A DNA stretch of 64,000 bases, taken from the NCBI RefSeq assembly GCF_902702935.1, contig NZ_LR738855.1, forward strand, positions 868,001-932,000. The letters run 5' to 3'. The DNA comes from Corynebacterium rouxii (lineage in GTDB: Bacteria > Actinomycetota > Actinomycetes > Mycobacteriales > Mycobacteriaceae). Positions within the stretch are counted from its first letter, which is position 1. Each line of letters begins with the position of its first letter. Shown here one piece after another: positions 19,871 to 28,395 of the stretch. A program made the position numbers and the translations under genes. A model generated the notes under the pieces. The model was not told the origin of the DNA. It was given only the letters and a program-made list of their open reading frames with translations, and ran no database searches.

Positions 19871-20337
19871 TCGTGCTTATCGACGGCCCCTCCGGTTCTG
19901 GGAAAACCACCTTCGCGGGATTTCTTGGGGAGATTTTAGGAATGCGTATTGTGCATTTTGATGATCTGTACCCAGGATGGCATGGGTTGGCTGCTGGAGT
20001 TGAGATTGTTACTGCCCTCCTAGAGGGGGCGGGAGGGTATCACCGTTGGGACTGGGAGAACGACACCGCGGGGCCATGGGTGGAAGTGTCCGAACGGAAT
20101 CTTATTATCGAGGGGGTGGGAAGTCTTGCCCCCAGCGTTGTTCGGGCGGCGCGACAGCACGGTTCAGTATTGACCATGCTGTTTGATGGCCCTGAGCAGA
20201 TACGACGGCAAAGGGCGCTTGCCAGGGATCCTTTTTATGAACCATGGTGGGATATGTGGGCTGCGCAAGAAGCTCGACATTTTGCGACGGTAGAGACGCC
20301 GGATGTGACACGGGTATTCTTGGCGGGGGCACTTTAG
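19867..20337 (+). CDS. Small P-loop nucleoside/nucleotide kinase-like protein
   Basis: 156 residues. Walker A GPSGSGKTT (residues about 7-15) is followed by HFDDLYPGWHG, the uridine-kinase-like acidic motif that binds nucleoside phosphate acceptors, and an arginine-rich lid (QIRRQRALARDP). The fold matches the uridine kinase/AAA_18 family. It overlaps ykoC by four bases under the same TPP riboswitch, so a role in phosphorylating an imported thiamine precursor is an attractive inference, but no known HMP or thiamine kinase motif was recognised. CCTCCTAG at 20016 is in coding orientation. Confidence 0.75.
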   Translation: MIVLIDGPSGSGKTTFAGFLGEILGMRIVHFDDLYPGWHGLAAGVEIVTALLEGAGGYHRWDWENDTAGPWVEVSERNLIIEGVGSLAPSVVRAARQHGSVLTMLFDGPEQIRRQRALARDPFYEPWWDMWAAQEARHFATVETPDVTRVFLAGAL

Positions 20338-20584
20338 GGGGTGATCATGTCGACGCTACGTCCTTATTGTGAATGTAATCACGTCTTATTAAAAATGCAG
20401 GTCTAAGGTATTTTTAATGAATTAAACCTATTGTTTGATAGTTTTAGTGACCTGAAGGGGTCTTTATGGCTTAGCCGTGATGTGCGTTACGGGATAGGAT
20501 CTTGCTCAAGCAACGATAGTTTCCCTCTAGCCATATGCGCGGATGCTGTTGCGAATGATGTCCACATCCCTTGGGAGGTCTCAC

Positions 20585-22174
20585 ATGACGCTAAAGAAGA
20601 CTTTCGCCGTTGGCATGACCGCGGCACTAGCTCTAGGCCTGACTGCCTGTTCTTCGGATTCCTCGTCCGGAAGCACTGGCGGCTCGGGTGACAACTATGT
20701 TTTGGCAAACGGATCAGAGCCACAAAACCCTCTGATTCCGGCCAATACGAACGAGACCGGTGGTGGCCGTGTCATCGACATCATCTATGGTGGTCTCGTC
20801 TATTACGACACCAACGGAAAAGCCCATAACGAGCAGGCAGAGTCCATCGAGCTTGAAGGCGATCGCACCTACAAGATCACCTTGAAAGATGACCTGAAGT
20901 TCTCCGATGGTACCCCAATCAAGGCAGAGAACTTTGTTAAGACGTGGAACTATGCTGTCGCCAACGATCAGCTCAACGCCTCCTTCTTTGAAGGTATCAA
21001 GGGCTTTAAAGAAGGTGTCAAGGAGCTCGAAGGCCTCAAGGTAATCGACGACAAGACTTTCACCGTTGAGCTTGCTCAGCCAGAATCCGACTTCCCATCC
21101 CGTCTGGGTTACTCTGCTTTCTTCGCACTGCCAGATGTAGCTTTCGACGACATGGCGGCATTTGGTGAAAAGCCAGTATCCTCCGGTCCTTACAAGCTAG
21201 CGGAGTGGAACCACAACGAGTCTTTGACCATTGTTCCTAACGAGGAATACCAGGGTGATCGCAAAGCGAAAAACGACGGTGTGAAGTTCGTCTTCTATGC
21301 CTCCCAAGACGCTGCATACTCCGACCTGCTTGCAGGCAACTTGGATGTTCTCGACCAAATTCCAGACTCCGCATTCGCCACATATAAGGATGAGCTAGGC
21401 GATCGCGCGGTTAACCAGCCGGCAGCTGTCTTCCAGTCGTTCACCATTCCAGAAAAGCTGGAGCATTTCTCCGGTGAAGAAGGTGCACTGCGCCGCGCAG
21501 CAATCTCTCACGCAATTAACCGTGAAGAAGTCACCAAGACCATCTTCCAAGACACCCGCACCCCAGCTAAGGACTTCTCCTCGCCAGTCGTAGACGGCTA
21601 CAAGGAAGGTCTGAAGGGCTCTGAGGTAGTCAAGTTTGATTCCGCAAAGGCAAAGGAACTGTGGGCTCAAGCTGACAAGATCTCCAAGTTCACCGGAGAA
21701 TTCACTATTGCTTATAACTCTGATGGTGGCCACCAGTCGTGGGTTGATGCAGTAGCAAACCAACTCAAGAACAACCTTGGCATTGCGGCTAGCGGTAAAC
21801 CATACCCAGACTTCAAGTCGCTTCGCGATGAAGTCACTAACCGCACCATTACCGGAGCATTCCGTACCGGTTGGCAGGGTGACTACCCACTGCTCGGTAA
21901 CTTCTTGCAGCCTCTCTACGCTACGAACGCAAGCTCCAACGGTGGTCAGTACAGCAACCCTGCATTTGATGCCAAGTTGAAAGAAGCAGCAGGCGCTAAG
22001 TCTGTTGAAGAAGGCCTCAAGCTTTACCAAGAAGCAGAAGAAATCCTCTTCAAGGATCTGCCTGTAATCCCACTGTGGTACGCAAACGTCAACGGTGGCT
22101 CTTCTGACAAAGTCTCCAACGTGATCTTCAACTGGAAGTCCGTTGCAGCATACGAACAGATCACCAAGGGATAA
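20585..22174 (+). CDS. oppA: Peptide ABC transporter substrate-binding lipoprotein
   Basis: 529 residues from ATG 20585, which has GGGAGG eight bases upstream. The signal peptide ends in the lipobox LTAC (Cys about residue 20), followed by a Ser/Gly-rich linker and an SBP_bac_5 domain (FSDGTPIKAENFVKTWNYAV is the family signature). It is the first gene of an opp/dpp operon with two permeases and a fused double ATPase. The ligand is probably oligopeptides. An 18-base hairpin separates it from the rest of the operon, which probably gives the binding protein a higher mRNA level. Confidence 0.92.
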   Translation: MTLKKTFAVGMTAALALGLTACSSDSSSGSTGGSGDNYVLANGSEPQNPLIPANTNETGGGRVIDIIYGGLVYYDTNGKAHNEQAESIELEGDRTYKITLKDDLKFSDGTPIKAENFVKTWNYAVANDQLNASFFEGIKGFKEGVKELEGLKVIDDKTFTVELAQPESDFPSRLGYSAFFALPDVAFDDMAAFGEKPVSSGPYKLAEWNHNESLTIVPNEEYQGDRKAKNDGVKFVFYASQDAAYSDLLAGNLDVLDQIPDSAFATYKDELGDRAVNQPAAVFQSFTIPEKLEHFSGEEGALRRAAISHAINREEVTKTIFQDTRTPAKDFSSPVVDGYKEGLKGSEVVKFDSAKAKELWAQADKISKFTGEFTIAYNSDGGHQSWVDAVANQLKNNLGIAASGKPYPDFKSLRDEVTNRTITGAFRTGWQGDYPLLGNFLQPLYATNASSNGGQYSNPAFDAKLKEAAGAKSVEEGLKLYQEAEEILFKDLPVIPLWYANVNGGSSDKVSNVIFNWKSVAAYEQITKG

Positions 22175-22191
22175 CACTCCTGCCCGTGAAC

Positions 22192-22235
22192 TCCGTCGTG
22201 AGCCCCGCGTGTGGTGACGCGGGGCTCACGACGGA
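22192..22235 (+). terminator. Intercistronic hairpin between oppA and oppB
   Basis: Perfect 18-base stem TCCGTCGTGAGCCCCGCG / CGCGGGGCTCACGACGGA with an 8-base loop and no T-tract. In binding-protein operons such hairpins stabilise the upstream mRNA or partly terminate transcription; this is inference by analogy. Confidence 0.8.
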
Positions 22236-22262
22236 TCTAGATGTTGAAATAAGGAACCACAT

Positions 22263-23189
22263 ATGTTGCGTTATATCGGGCGCCGATTGCTCCAAATGAT
22301 CCCAGTGTTCTTTGGTGCAACCCTTTTGCTCTACGCACTCGTCTTCTTGATGCCCGGCGATCCAGTAGCCGCCCTCGGTGGTGACAGGGGCTTATCCGAA
22401 GCAGCCCGCGCTCGCATCACAGCCGAGTACAACTTGGACAAACCCTTCCTCGTTCAATACTTGCTCTACATTAAGGGCATCTTCCAACTGGACTTCGGTA
22501 CTACATTCTCCGGTCGCCCAGTGGCAGAGGCTATGGCTCATGCATTCCCCGTCACCATCAAACTAGCCGTGATGGCCCTTATCTTCGAGGCCGTCTTTGG
22601 TGTGATTTTCGGTGTCATCGCGGGTATGCGTCGCGGTGGTTTCTTCGACTCCACCGTGCTGGTGCTTTCGCTCCTCGTTATTGCAGTGCCATCCTTTGTG
22701 ATTGGCTTTGTATTCCAATACTTTGTCGGAGTGAAGTGGGGATTGCTCCCCGTCACCGTCGGCTCAAATGTCTCGGTGAAGTCACTGCTTATGCCGGCCA
22801 TCGTATTGGGCGCGTTGTCTTTTGCCTATGTTGTTCGTTTGACAAGGCAGTCCGTATCGGAAAACCTGACTGCCGATTACGTGCGTACTGCGCGGGCTAA
22901 AGGTTTGAAGGGGTCGACCGTGACGATGCGCCACGTGTTGCGTAACTCGTTGATTCCCGTTGCTACATACTTGGGTGCCGACTTAGGCGCTTTGATGGCC
23001 GGTGCCATTGTCACTGAGGGCATCTTTGGTATTAATGGTGTTGGTGGAACTATGTACCACGCCATTTTGAAGGGCGAACCGACCACTGTGGTGTCCTTCA
23101 CCACTGTTCTTGTGATCGTCTATATCATCGCCAACTTGGTCGTGGACTTAATCTACGCCCTGCTCGACCCAAGGATTCGCTATGCATAA
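22263..23189 (+). CDS. oppB: Peptide ABC transporter permease (DppB/OppB type)
   Basis: 308 residues and six helices. The N-terminal MLRYIGRRLLQMIPVFFGATLLLYAL is typical of DppB, and the EAA-type loop is TADYVRTARAKGLKGSTVTMRHVLRNSLIP, which contacts the ATPase. It overlaps oppC by eight bases. Confidence 0.94.
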   Translation: MLRYIGRRLLQMIPVFFGATLLLYALVFLMPGDPVAALGGDRGLSEAARARITAEYNLDKPFLVQYLLYIKGIFQLDFGTTFSGRPVAEAMAHAFPVTIKLAVMALIFEAVFGVIFGVIAGMRRGGFFDSTVLVLSLLVIAVPSFVIGFVFQYFVGVKWGLLPVTVGSNVSVKSLLMPAIVLGALSFAYVVRLTRQSVSENLTADYVRTARAKGLKGSTVTMRHVLRNSLIPVATYLGADLGALMAGAIVTEGIFGINGVGGTMYHAILKGEPTTVVSFTTVLVIVYIIANLVVDLIYALLDPRIRYA

Positions 23190-24135
23190 CAACAACATTT
23201 CCCGTCGTGGCCAAGAGCATTTCGTTTCCAGTGTCGACGAAACCGGCCTAGGTGCTGTCGACGCCGTTGCTGATGAGTCGGCACCAACCTCCTTGTGGGG
23301 CGAAGCATGGACCTACTTACGACGCCGCCCTTTGTTCTGGATTTCAGCAGCTTTGATCTTCATTGCTTTGCTCATGGCAATCGTGCCACAGCTTTTCACC
23401 TCCACGGACCCGCAGTTCTGTGAACTGGGCAAGTCGTTGGCAAAGCCAGCACCTGGTCACCCCTTTGGTTTCGATCGTCAAGGTTGCGACATTTACTCCC
23501 GCATGATTTATGGTGCACGCGCGTCCGTTGCCGTAGGCGTGCTCACCACCATCGCAGTCGTACTGATCGGCACTACGATCGGTTCCGCAGCAGGCTACAT
23601 CGGTGGTTTCTTAGACACCTTGCTGTCGCGTCTGACAGATATTTTCTTCGCTGTGCCTCTCGTGCTCGCCGCCATCGTTGTGATGCAGATGTTCAAAGAG
23701 TCTCGCTCCATCATCACTGTTGTTGTGGTGCTCGCTTTGTTCGGTTGGACCAACATTGCCCGCATTACTCGCGGTGCGGTGTTGTCCACTAAGAACGAAG
23801 AATTTGTTACCGCTGCTCGCGCGGTTGGTGCCTCAAGGTGGCGTATTCTCACCACTCACGTACTTCCTAACTCCGCAGCACCCATCATCGTGTATGCCAC
23901 TGTGGCATTGGGCACTTTCATCGTGGCAGAGGCAACCTTGTCCTTCTTAGGAATTGGTTTGCCACCGAGCATTGTGTCGTGGGGTGGCGACATCGCCAAG
24001 GCGCAAGCGTCGCTACGCACACAGCCCATGGTGCTGTTCTATCCTGCCGTTGCCCTTGGCCTTACCGTCTTGAGTTTCATCATGATGGGCGACGCCGTCC
24101 GCGACGCCCTCGATCCAAAGTCTAGGAAGCGATAA
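23182..24135 (+). CDS. oppC: Peptide ABC transporter permease (DppC/OppC type)
   Basis: 317 residues. A hydrophilic N-terminal stretch of about 45 residues precedes six helices. The EAA loop is EEFVTAARAVGASRWRILTTHVLPN, and the C-terminal SWGGDIAKAQ segment is characteristic of DppC. It overlaps oppB by eight bases; the fused ATPase gene starts two bases after its stop. Confidence 0.94.
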   Translation: MHNNNISRRGQEHFVSSVDETGLGAVDAVADESAPTSLWGEAWTYLRRRPLFWISAALIFIALLMAIVPQLFTSTDPQFCELGKSLAKPAPGHPFGFDRQGCDIYSRMIYGARASVAVGVLTTIAVVLIGTTIGSAAGYIGGFLDTLLSRLTDIFFAVPLVLAAIVVMQMFKESRSIITVVVVLALFGWTNIARITRGAVLSTKNEEFVTAARAVGASRWRILTTHVLPNSAAPIIVYATVALGTFIVAEATLSFLGIGLPPSIVSWGGDIAKAQASLRTQPMVLFYPAVALGLTVLSFIMMGDAVRDALDPKSRKR

Positions 24136-24137
24136 TC

Positions 24138-25820
24138 ATGTCTGAAAAAAATCAACAGCCGCTTCTAGAGATGCGTGATGTTCGCATCGCTTTTACATCC
24201 ACCACCGGAACCGTTGAAGCAGTCCGTGGAATTGATCTAACTATTTACCCAGGACAATCCGTGGCAATCGTCGGTGAGTCTGGATCGGGTAAATCTACAA
24301 CGGCGATGTCCATCATCGGGTTGCTGCCAGGCACCGGCAAAGTGACCGATGGACAGATCATTTTCGATGGTCAAGACATCACCACATATAGCGAAAAACA
24401 AATGCAGGAGCTGCGTGGCTCCCACATTGGTTTGGTGCCACAGGACCCGATGAGCAACCTCAACCCTGTGTGGCGCATTGGTACGCAGGTGAAAGAATCC
24501 CTCAAAGCCAACAACGTGGTGCCGGGCTCCCAAATGGACGAGCGCGTAACGCAGCTATTGGAGGAGGCGGGGCTTCCCGACGCTGCCCGCCGCGCCAAGC
24601 AGTACCCACACGAATTTTCTGGTGGTATGCGTCAGCGCGCCTTGATCGGTATCGGCCTCGCCGCACGTCCTAAGCTCTTGATTGCCGACGAGCCGACCTC
24701 TGCTCTCGACGTCACCGTGCAAAAGCGTATCCTCGATCACTTGGAAAATCTCACCCACGAGCTAGGCACCGCGGTGCTTTTCATTACCCACGACCTTGGC
24801 CTAGCTGCCGAGCGTGCAGAGCACCTCGTGGTCATGCACCGTGGTCGTATCGTGGAATCAGGCCCGTCGCTTGATATCTTGCGAAACCCTCAGCACCCCT
24901 ACACCCGTCGATTGGTCAAAGCTGCACCATCACTGGCATCAGCGCGCATCCAATCTGCTCAAGAAAAGGGCGTTGAAAGCTCGGAGATCCTTGCAACGGA
25001 AAAGAAGACCGATGAGGAAATTATCCGTGTTGAAAACCTCACCAAGATTTTCAACGTTCGCGGCCAACGCGGAGACAAAGCTGAACTCAAAGCAGTTGAT
25101 GACGTCAGCTTCAGCCTGAAAAAGGGCACCACATTGGCGTTGGTGGGTGAGTCCGGATCCGGAAAAACCACCGTGGCCAACATGGTGCTCAACCTCATCG
25201 ATCCCACGACGGGCAAGGTCTATTACAAAGGCACCGATCTTTCCACACTAGGAAAGAAGGAGCTTTTCGACATGCGCCGTAAGCTCCAAGTGGTGTTCCA
25301 GAACCCTTATGGTTCTTTGGACCCGATGTATTCGATTTTCCGCTGTATCGAAGAACCCCTCCTAGTGCACAAGGTGGGCAGCCGGAAAGAGCGGGAGAAG
25401 CGCGTCGCTGAGCTGCTTGATATGGTTGCTATGCCACGCTCTGCGATGCGTCGCTACCCGAATGAGCTTTCCGGTGGTCAGCGCCAGCGTATCGCTGTCG
25501 CACGAGCGCTCGCGCTGAATCCTGAGGTGATTGTGCTCGATGAGGCAGTTTCGGCTCTTGACGTTCTTGTTCAGAACCAGATTCTGCAGCTGCTGGCCGA
25601 TCTCCAACAGGAGCTGGATTTGAGCTACTTGTTCATCACCCATGACCTTGCAGTTGTGCGTCAAACAGCAGATCAAGTCGTGGTGATGCAAAAAGGTCGC
25701 GTCGTAGAACAAGGAACCACCGATGAGTTGTTCCTCAACGCACACGAAGATTACACCCGTGATCTGATCAACTCTGTTCCAGGTCTTGGCGTTGAGCTCG
25801 GTACGGGAGAAAACCTGTAA
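24138..25820 (+). CDS. oppDF: Peptide ABC transporter fused double ATPase (OppD-OppF)
   Basis: 560 residues with two complete ABC domains. The first (1-260) has GESGSGKST, FSGGMRQRA and LLIADEPTSALD. The second (about 295-560) has GESGSGKTT, LSGGQRQRI and VIVLDEAVSALD, in which the usual DEPT is DEAV, as in several actinobacterial OppF domains. Each ends with an oligopeptide-type C-terminal segment (NPQHPYTRRLVKAAP; NAHEDYTRDLINSVPG). It closes the opp operon. CCTCCTAG at 25358 is the only exact motif copy in the operon. Confidence 0.95.
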   Translation: MSEKNQQPLLEMRDVRIAFTSTTGTVEAVRGIDLTIYPGQSVAIVGESGSGKSTTAMSIIGLLPGTGKVTDGQIIFDGQDITTYSEKQMQELRGSHIGLVPQDPMSNLNPVWRIGTQVKESLKANNVVPGSQMDERVTQLLEEAGLPDAARRAKQYPHEFSGGMRQRALIGIGLAARPKLLIADEPTSALDVTVQKRILDHLENLTHELGTAVLFITHDLGLAAERAEHLVVMHRGRIVESGPSLDILRNPQHPYTRRLVKAAPSLASARIQSAQEKGVESSEILATEKKTDEEIIRVENLTKIFNVRGQRGDKAELKAVDDVSFSLKKGTTLALVGESGSGKTTVANMVLNLIDPTTGKVYYKGTDLSTLGKKELFDMRRKLQVVFQNPYGSLDPMYSIFRCIEEPLLVHKVGSRKEREKRVAELLDMVAMPRSAMRRYPNELSGGQRQRIAVARALALNPEVIVLDEAVSALDVLVQNQILQLLADLQQELDLSYLFITHDLAVVRQTADQVVVMQKGRVVEQGTTDELFLNAHEDYTRDLINSVPGLGVELGTGENL

Positions 25821-26038
25821 TTTCCTCTTAGTGACGGATTAGAGCTGCCATGAAATAGGCCTGCTTGCATGGACGCACCAATTGGTAGGTAAAAGCAATG
25901 TGTTTGTTCGTTGCTGAGTTACGCGCCACCCGTAATCACTAACAATTAATTAGTCCTGTTCGTGCAGTTTGTGTAAGTGATGATTAGGACCTTTAGAAGG
26001 CGGTCGTGTCAAAGATGTTGGAAACGTACAACCGTGTT

Positions 26039-26049
26039 GGGGGGGGGGG
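26039..26049 (+). repeat. Homopolymer of eleven G, possible phase-variable tract
   Basis: Eleven consecutive G about 86 bases upstream of ATG 26136 and 30 bases before the Fur-like box. A G11 run is very unlikely by chance and is the kind of tract that slips during replication. Its length in the source sequence may also be a sequencing uncertainty. Confidence 0.8.
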
Positions 26050-26079
26050 AGGTGCAGGCAATACTTCTTTAACCGACAT

Positions 26080-26098
26080 GATAATCATACCCATTATC
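26080..26098. promoter_or_regulatory. Fur/Zur-like operator
   Basis: GATAATCATACCCATTATC matches the classical 19-base Fur box (GATAATGATAATCATTATC) at 16 of 19 positions, with both outer hexamers GATAAT / ATTATC intact. Fur-family regulators in corynebacteria include Zur and FurA, so zinc or redox control of the cassette is possible; iron in this genus is normally sensed by DtxR. Confidence 0.5.
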
Positions 26099-26135
26099 GA
26101 TTAGCCTCAAGTTCCCTAAGGGTTGGTGAAAATCT

Positions 26136-26543
26136 ATGAAAGCAACGAACTACCTAGTTGCCGCATTACTGGCGTCAACTACCCTCATATCGCCTATTTC
26201 AGCACATGCAGAAGGTTTTTTTGAGACTCGTCTCGATGGTGTGCGTACAGGATTTATTACGCGCTCTTGGAATGACCGTAATTATGATGGGTATAACACC
26301 GAAATTACAGCCGCTAATTGTTTGAATAATCCTCACGGATCGCCAGGTAGGGTTGAATTTACTCTGAAGAAAAAGATTCCAGTGTTGCCGGATCATGATT
26401 TGGGTACCCGTACTCTTAACGGATGCTATAGGGAGTGGGACCGTGGTAACTGGGGACGAGTTTCTGCTGGTGACTACTATGCTGTTGTGGGTACTTTTGA
26501 TTGGAATCGCCTGACTATTAACTGGCTAAAGGTAGTTTACTGA
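26136..26543 (+). CDS. Small secreted protein of unknown family, first gene of an ABC cassette
   Basis: 135 residues. A clear Sec signal peptide ends near ALISAHA-type residues 19-25 (ISPISAHA, then EGFF). The mature part is about 110 residues, rich in Trp, Tyr, Asn and Arg, with just two cysteines (62 and 97) that could form one disulfide. It probably has a beta-rich fold (for example RVSAGDYYAVVGTFDW). I do not recognise the family. The layout of small secreted protein, ABC ATPase, membrane protein and membrane protein resembles bacteriocin or secreted-effector export and immunity loci such as the lactococcin 972 group, but sequence similarity to lactococcin 972 is not apparent. Base use is AT-rich compared with flanking genes. 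Confidence 0.75.
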   Translation: MKATNYLVAALLASTTLISPISAHAEGFFETRLDGVRTGFITRSWNDRNYDGYNTEITAANCLNNPHGSPGRVEFTLKKKIPVLPDHDLGTRTLNGCYREWDRGNWGRVSAGDYYAVVGTFDWNRLTINWLKVVY

Positions 26544-26545
26544 CA

Positions 26546-27241
26546 ATGCTTGAGCTTCAGAATGTCAAAGTTAGACGCTCCGGAAAGCTTTTACTCGATG
26601 TACCATCGTTAAAGATCGATTCTCGTGCCACACTTTTATTGGGGGTAAACGGCGCAGGAAAATCAACACTTCTATCAATTTTGGCAGGTCGTTTAGCACC
26701 TTCTGCGGGGCGTGTAATCGGATCTAAATCGGTTATTAGTGTGGAGCAGCAATTTAAACCCATCATTGGTTTTACGTGTGTTGAATACTGTGCATATGTT
26801 AGCTGGTTGGGTGGACAAGCTTGGTCAGTTGCACGTCAAAAGGCGTCATACTGGCTTGAGTTTGTTGGAATTGAACATCTAATGCATCAGCGTTGTGAAA
26901 AACTAAGCGGTGGTGAACGTTCGCGCTTAGCCATTGCTACCGCACTAAACTCCGGTGCCGATATGTTGCTTTTAGATGAACCCAGCGCTGCATTAGATCC
27001 AGTGAGTAAGCAAGCGATTAGCGACTTATATTGTCAAATAGTCGAATATGGGCAATCGTTATTGGTGTCAACTCACGATAGCGCTGATTTGAAGTTCCCG
27101 TTTGAGCGCGTGATCGTTCTCGATGCTGGTCAAGTCCGATTTGATGGCTCATGTGCCGAGTTTCAAGATCTATCGTTGCAGCAAGGAGATTCTCCAGCCC
27201 ATATACTTTCTAAAGCATTCAAGAAAAGGGAGCGTAGGTAG
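26546..27241 (+). CDS. ABC transporter ATPase of the secreted-protein cassette
   Basis: 231 residues, a single ABC domain. Walker A is GVNGAGKST (about residues 33-41), signature LSGGERSRL, Walker B MLLLDEPSAALD and the H-loop STHDS. Its short length and divergence fit the exporter or bacteriocin-immunity ATPases rather than importers. It starts two bases after the stop of the secreted protein gene, and the next gene starts one base after its own stop, so the cassette is one operon. AT-rich codon use suggests foreign origin. Confidence 0.9.
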   Translation: MLELQNVKVRRSGKLLLDVPSLKIDSRATLLLGVNGAGKSTLLSILAGRLAPSAGRVIGSKSVISVEQQFKPIIGFTCVEYCAYVSWLGGQAWSVARQKASYWLEFVGIEHLMHQRCEKLSGGERSRLAIATALNSGADMLLLDEPSAALDPVSKQAISDLYCQIVEYGQSLLVSTHDSADLKFPFERVIVLDAGQVRFDGSCAEFQDLSLQQGDSPAHILSKAFKKRERR

Positions 27242-27242
27242 T

Positions 27243-28391
27243 ATGTGGAAATTCCCTAGATCGCACTGGATAAAACGTCCCTCTTTATGGTGTTGTGTAG
27301 GCGCTCTTTTAGTATGTTTTTTGCCGCTATCTCAGTGGACTGTAGTGGCATATACTCCTTCGATTCTAGCGAATGCTACGATCGTGTTTTACATTATCAT
27401 TCCAGCAATGGCTGTGGCAGTGGCATGGGAAGCATCTCGGTTTCGGCCTGTGATTGGGGTAGTCGCTAATTCCGTACGAAAAATTCTTTTGGATCGACTG
27501 CTTTGGTTTGCTTTATTCCCTCCGCTTGCTTACACAACGTCGGTTATTTTTCTTGCAGGAAATCTGACAGCTCTCAATTCTTCTATTTTTATAGGTATGC
27601 TTGGTTATTCCTGCATACTTGGTATTGGATGGGTAGTTGTCGGGACCGTAATAGGCTTTTCGTTACGTCCAGCTATATCGGTAGGCTTAGCTGGCGTACT
27701 GTCATACGGATGGTATGCACTTCTGCCTTCTATGATTGCTCCCGGAGCGATACGGCGGTTGTCTGGCGACTTCCTAGCATGTTGTTCACTTGATGCAGAT
27801 TTGGATCGCCGTGCTGCGGTCATTGCAGGTGGCGTAATTTTGGGTGTAAGTATGCTCAGTATTGCGTTGTTTTCCCTCATTAAAGTGCAATCATCTAAAA
27901 CGTTACCGGTGATGGCATGCTGTGCAGGAGTTGCTCTGATTGTGATTAGTGCGGTGGCGAATCACTCGTTGACTGACAATGGTTTGATAGCACGTAACCG
28001 TGCAGACCTTGTCTGTATAGACGGAGTGTGTGCTTGGCCTGAAATACCAAAAGATAGTATCGCACTTAATGCTCGTGCTCGGGAAAAGTTTGCTGAGATT
28101 ATTCCTAATGAATGGAGCGAGTATGCAACAGCGCCTGTGGTTTGGGGAGAAACTGACGATCAATCAAGCATTGAGTTTAGTGGTCAACGGACTCTTCCTG
28201 GGGTATTGGGAGACTATGTGGACTATGTTGGTTCGATCGAGTTGGCCAGAACGGGAATTGAAATATGCGGTACGCCATTAGAAAAAATTGGGATCGTTCG
28301 CAGCGGCCTTGCATGGAACCCAGAGGAATTGGTATCTATCGAGGCGGTCGAGCATCGCCTTGAACATTCTTTGTGTCCAACGAGGTTATAA
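27243..28391 (+). CDS. Membrane protein with C-terminal cysteine-containing ectodomain (ABC permease-like)
   Basis: 382 residues from ATG 27243. About seven hydrophobic helices lie between residues 12 and 240. A soluble C-terminal domain of about 135 residues follows, with paired cysteines (LVCIDGVCAWPEIP; EICGTP; HSLCPTRL) suggesting disulfides outside the cell. The CxxxxVCxWPE pattern recalls the C-terminal domain of actinobacterial ABC permease-like proteins of the DUF7224 type; this is from memory and uncertain. It is the likely partner of the ATPase encoded just before. No standard export permease motif was recognised. Confidence 0.7.
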   Translation: MWKFPRSHWIKRPSLWCCVGALLVCFLPLSQWTVVAYTPSILANATIVFYIIIPAMAVAVAWEASRFRPVIGVVANSVRKILLDRLLWFALFPPLAYTTSVIFLAGNLTALNSSIFIGMLGYSCILGIGWVVVGTVIGFSLRPAISVGLAGVLSYGWYALLPSMIAPGAIRRLSGDFLACCSLDADLDRRAAVIAGGVILGVSMLSIALFSLIKVQSSKTLPVMACCAGVALIVISAVANHSLTDNGLIARNRADLVCIDGVCAWPEIPKDSIALNARAREKFAEIIPNEWSEYATAPVVWGETDDQSSIEFSGQRTLPGVLGDYVDYVGSIELARTGIEICGTPLEKIGIVRSGLAWNPEELVSIEAVEHRLEHSLCPTRL

Positions 28392-28395
28392 GCAT

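Larger units (their letters stand above)
25821..26135 (+). promoter_or_regulatory. 315-base regulatory region in front of the secreted-protein/ABC cassette
   Basis: No gene is visible. The region is AT-rich apart from a run of eleven G at 26039-26049. A Fur-type palindrome (26080-26098) lies 37 bases before the start of the secreted protein. A weak ribosome-binding site (AAGGG) precedes ATG 26136. No terminator of the opp operon was found. Confidence 0.6.

Noticed and set aside
21395..22177. 260-codon minus-strand frame, Cys- and Leu-rich
   Set aside because: Antisense shadow of oppA, which has a lipobox and clear family signature.
26080..26098. DtxR (iron) operator in front of the cassette
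   Set aside because: The sequence fits the Fur consensus and not the DtxR consensus TTAGGTTAGSCTAACCTAA.
26136..26543. Secreted protein as a lactococcin 972 homologue
   Set aside because: The locus layout is similar, but the sequence lacks the small size and pattern of lactococcin 972; only a general comparison is made.
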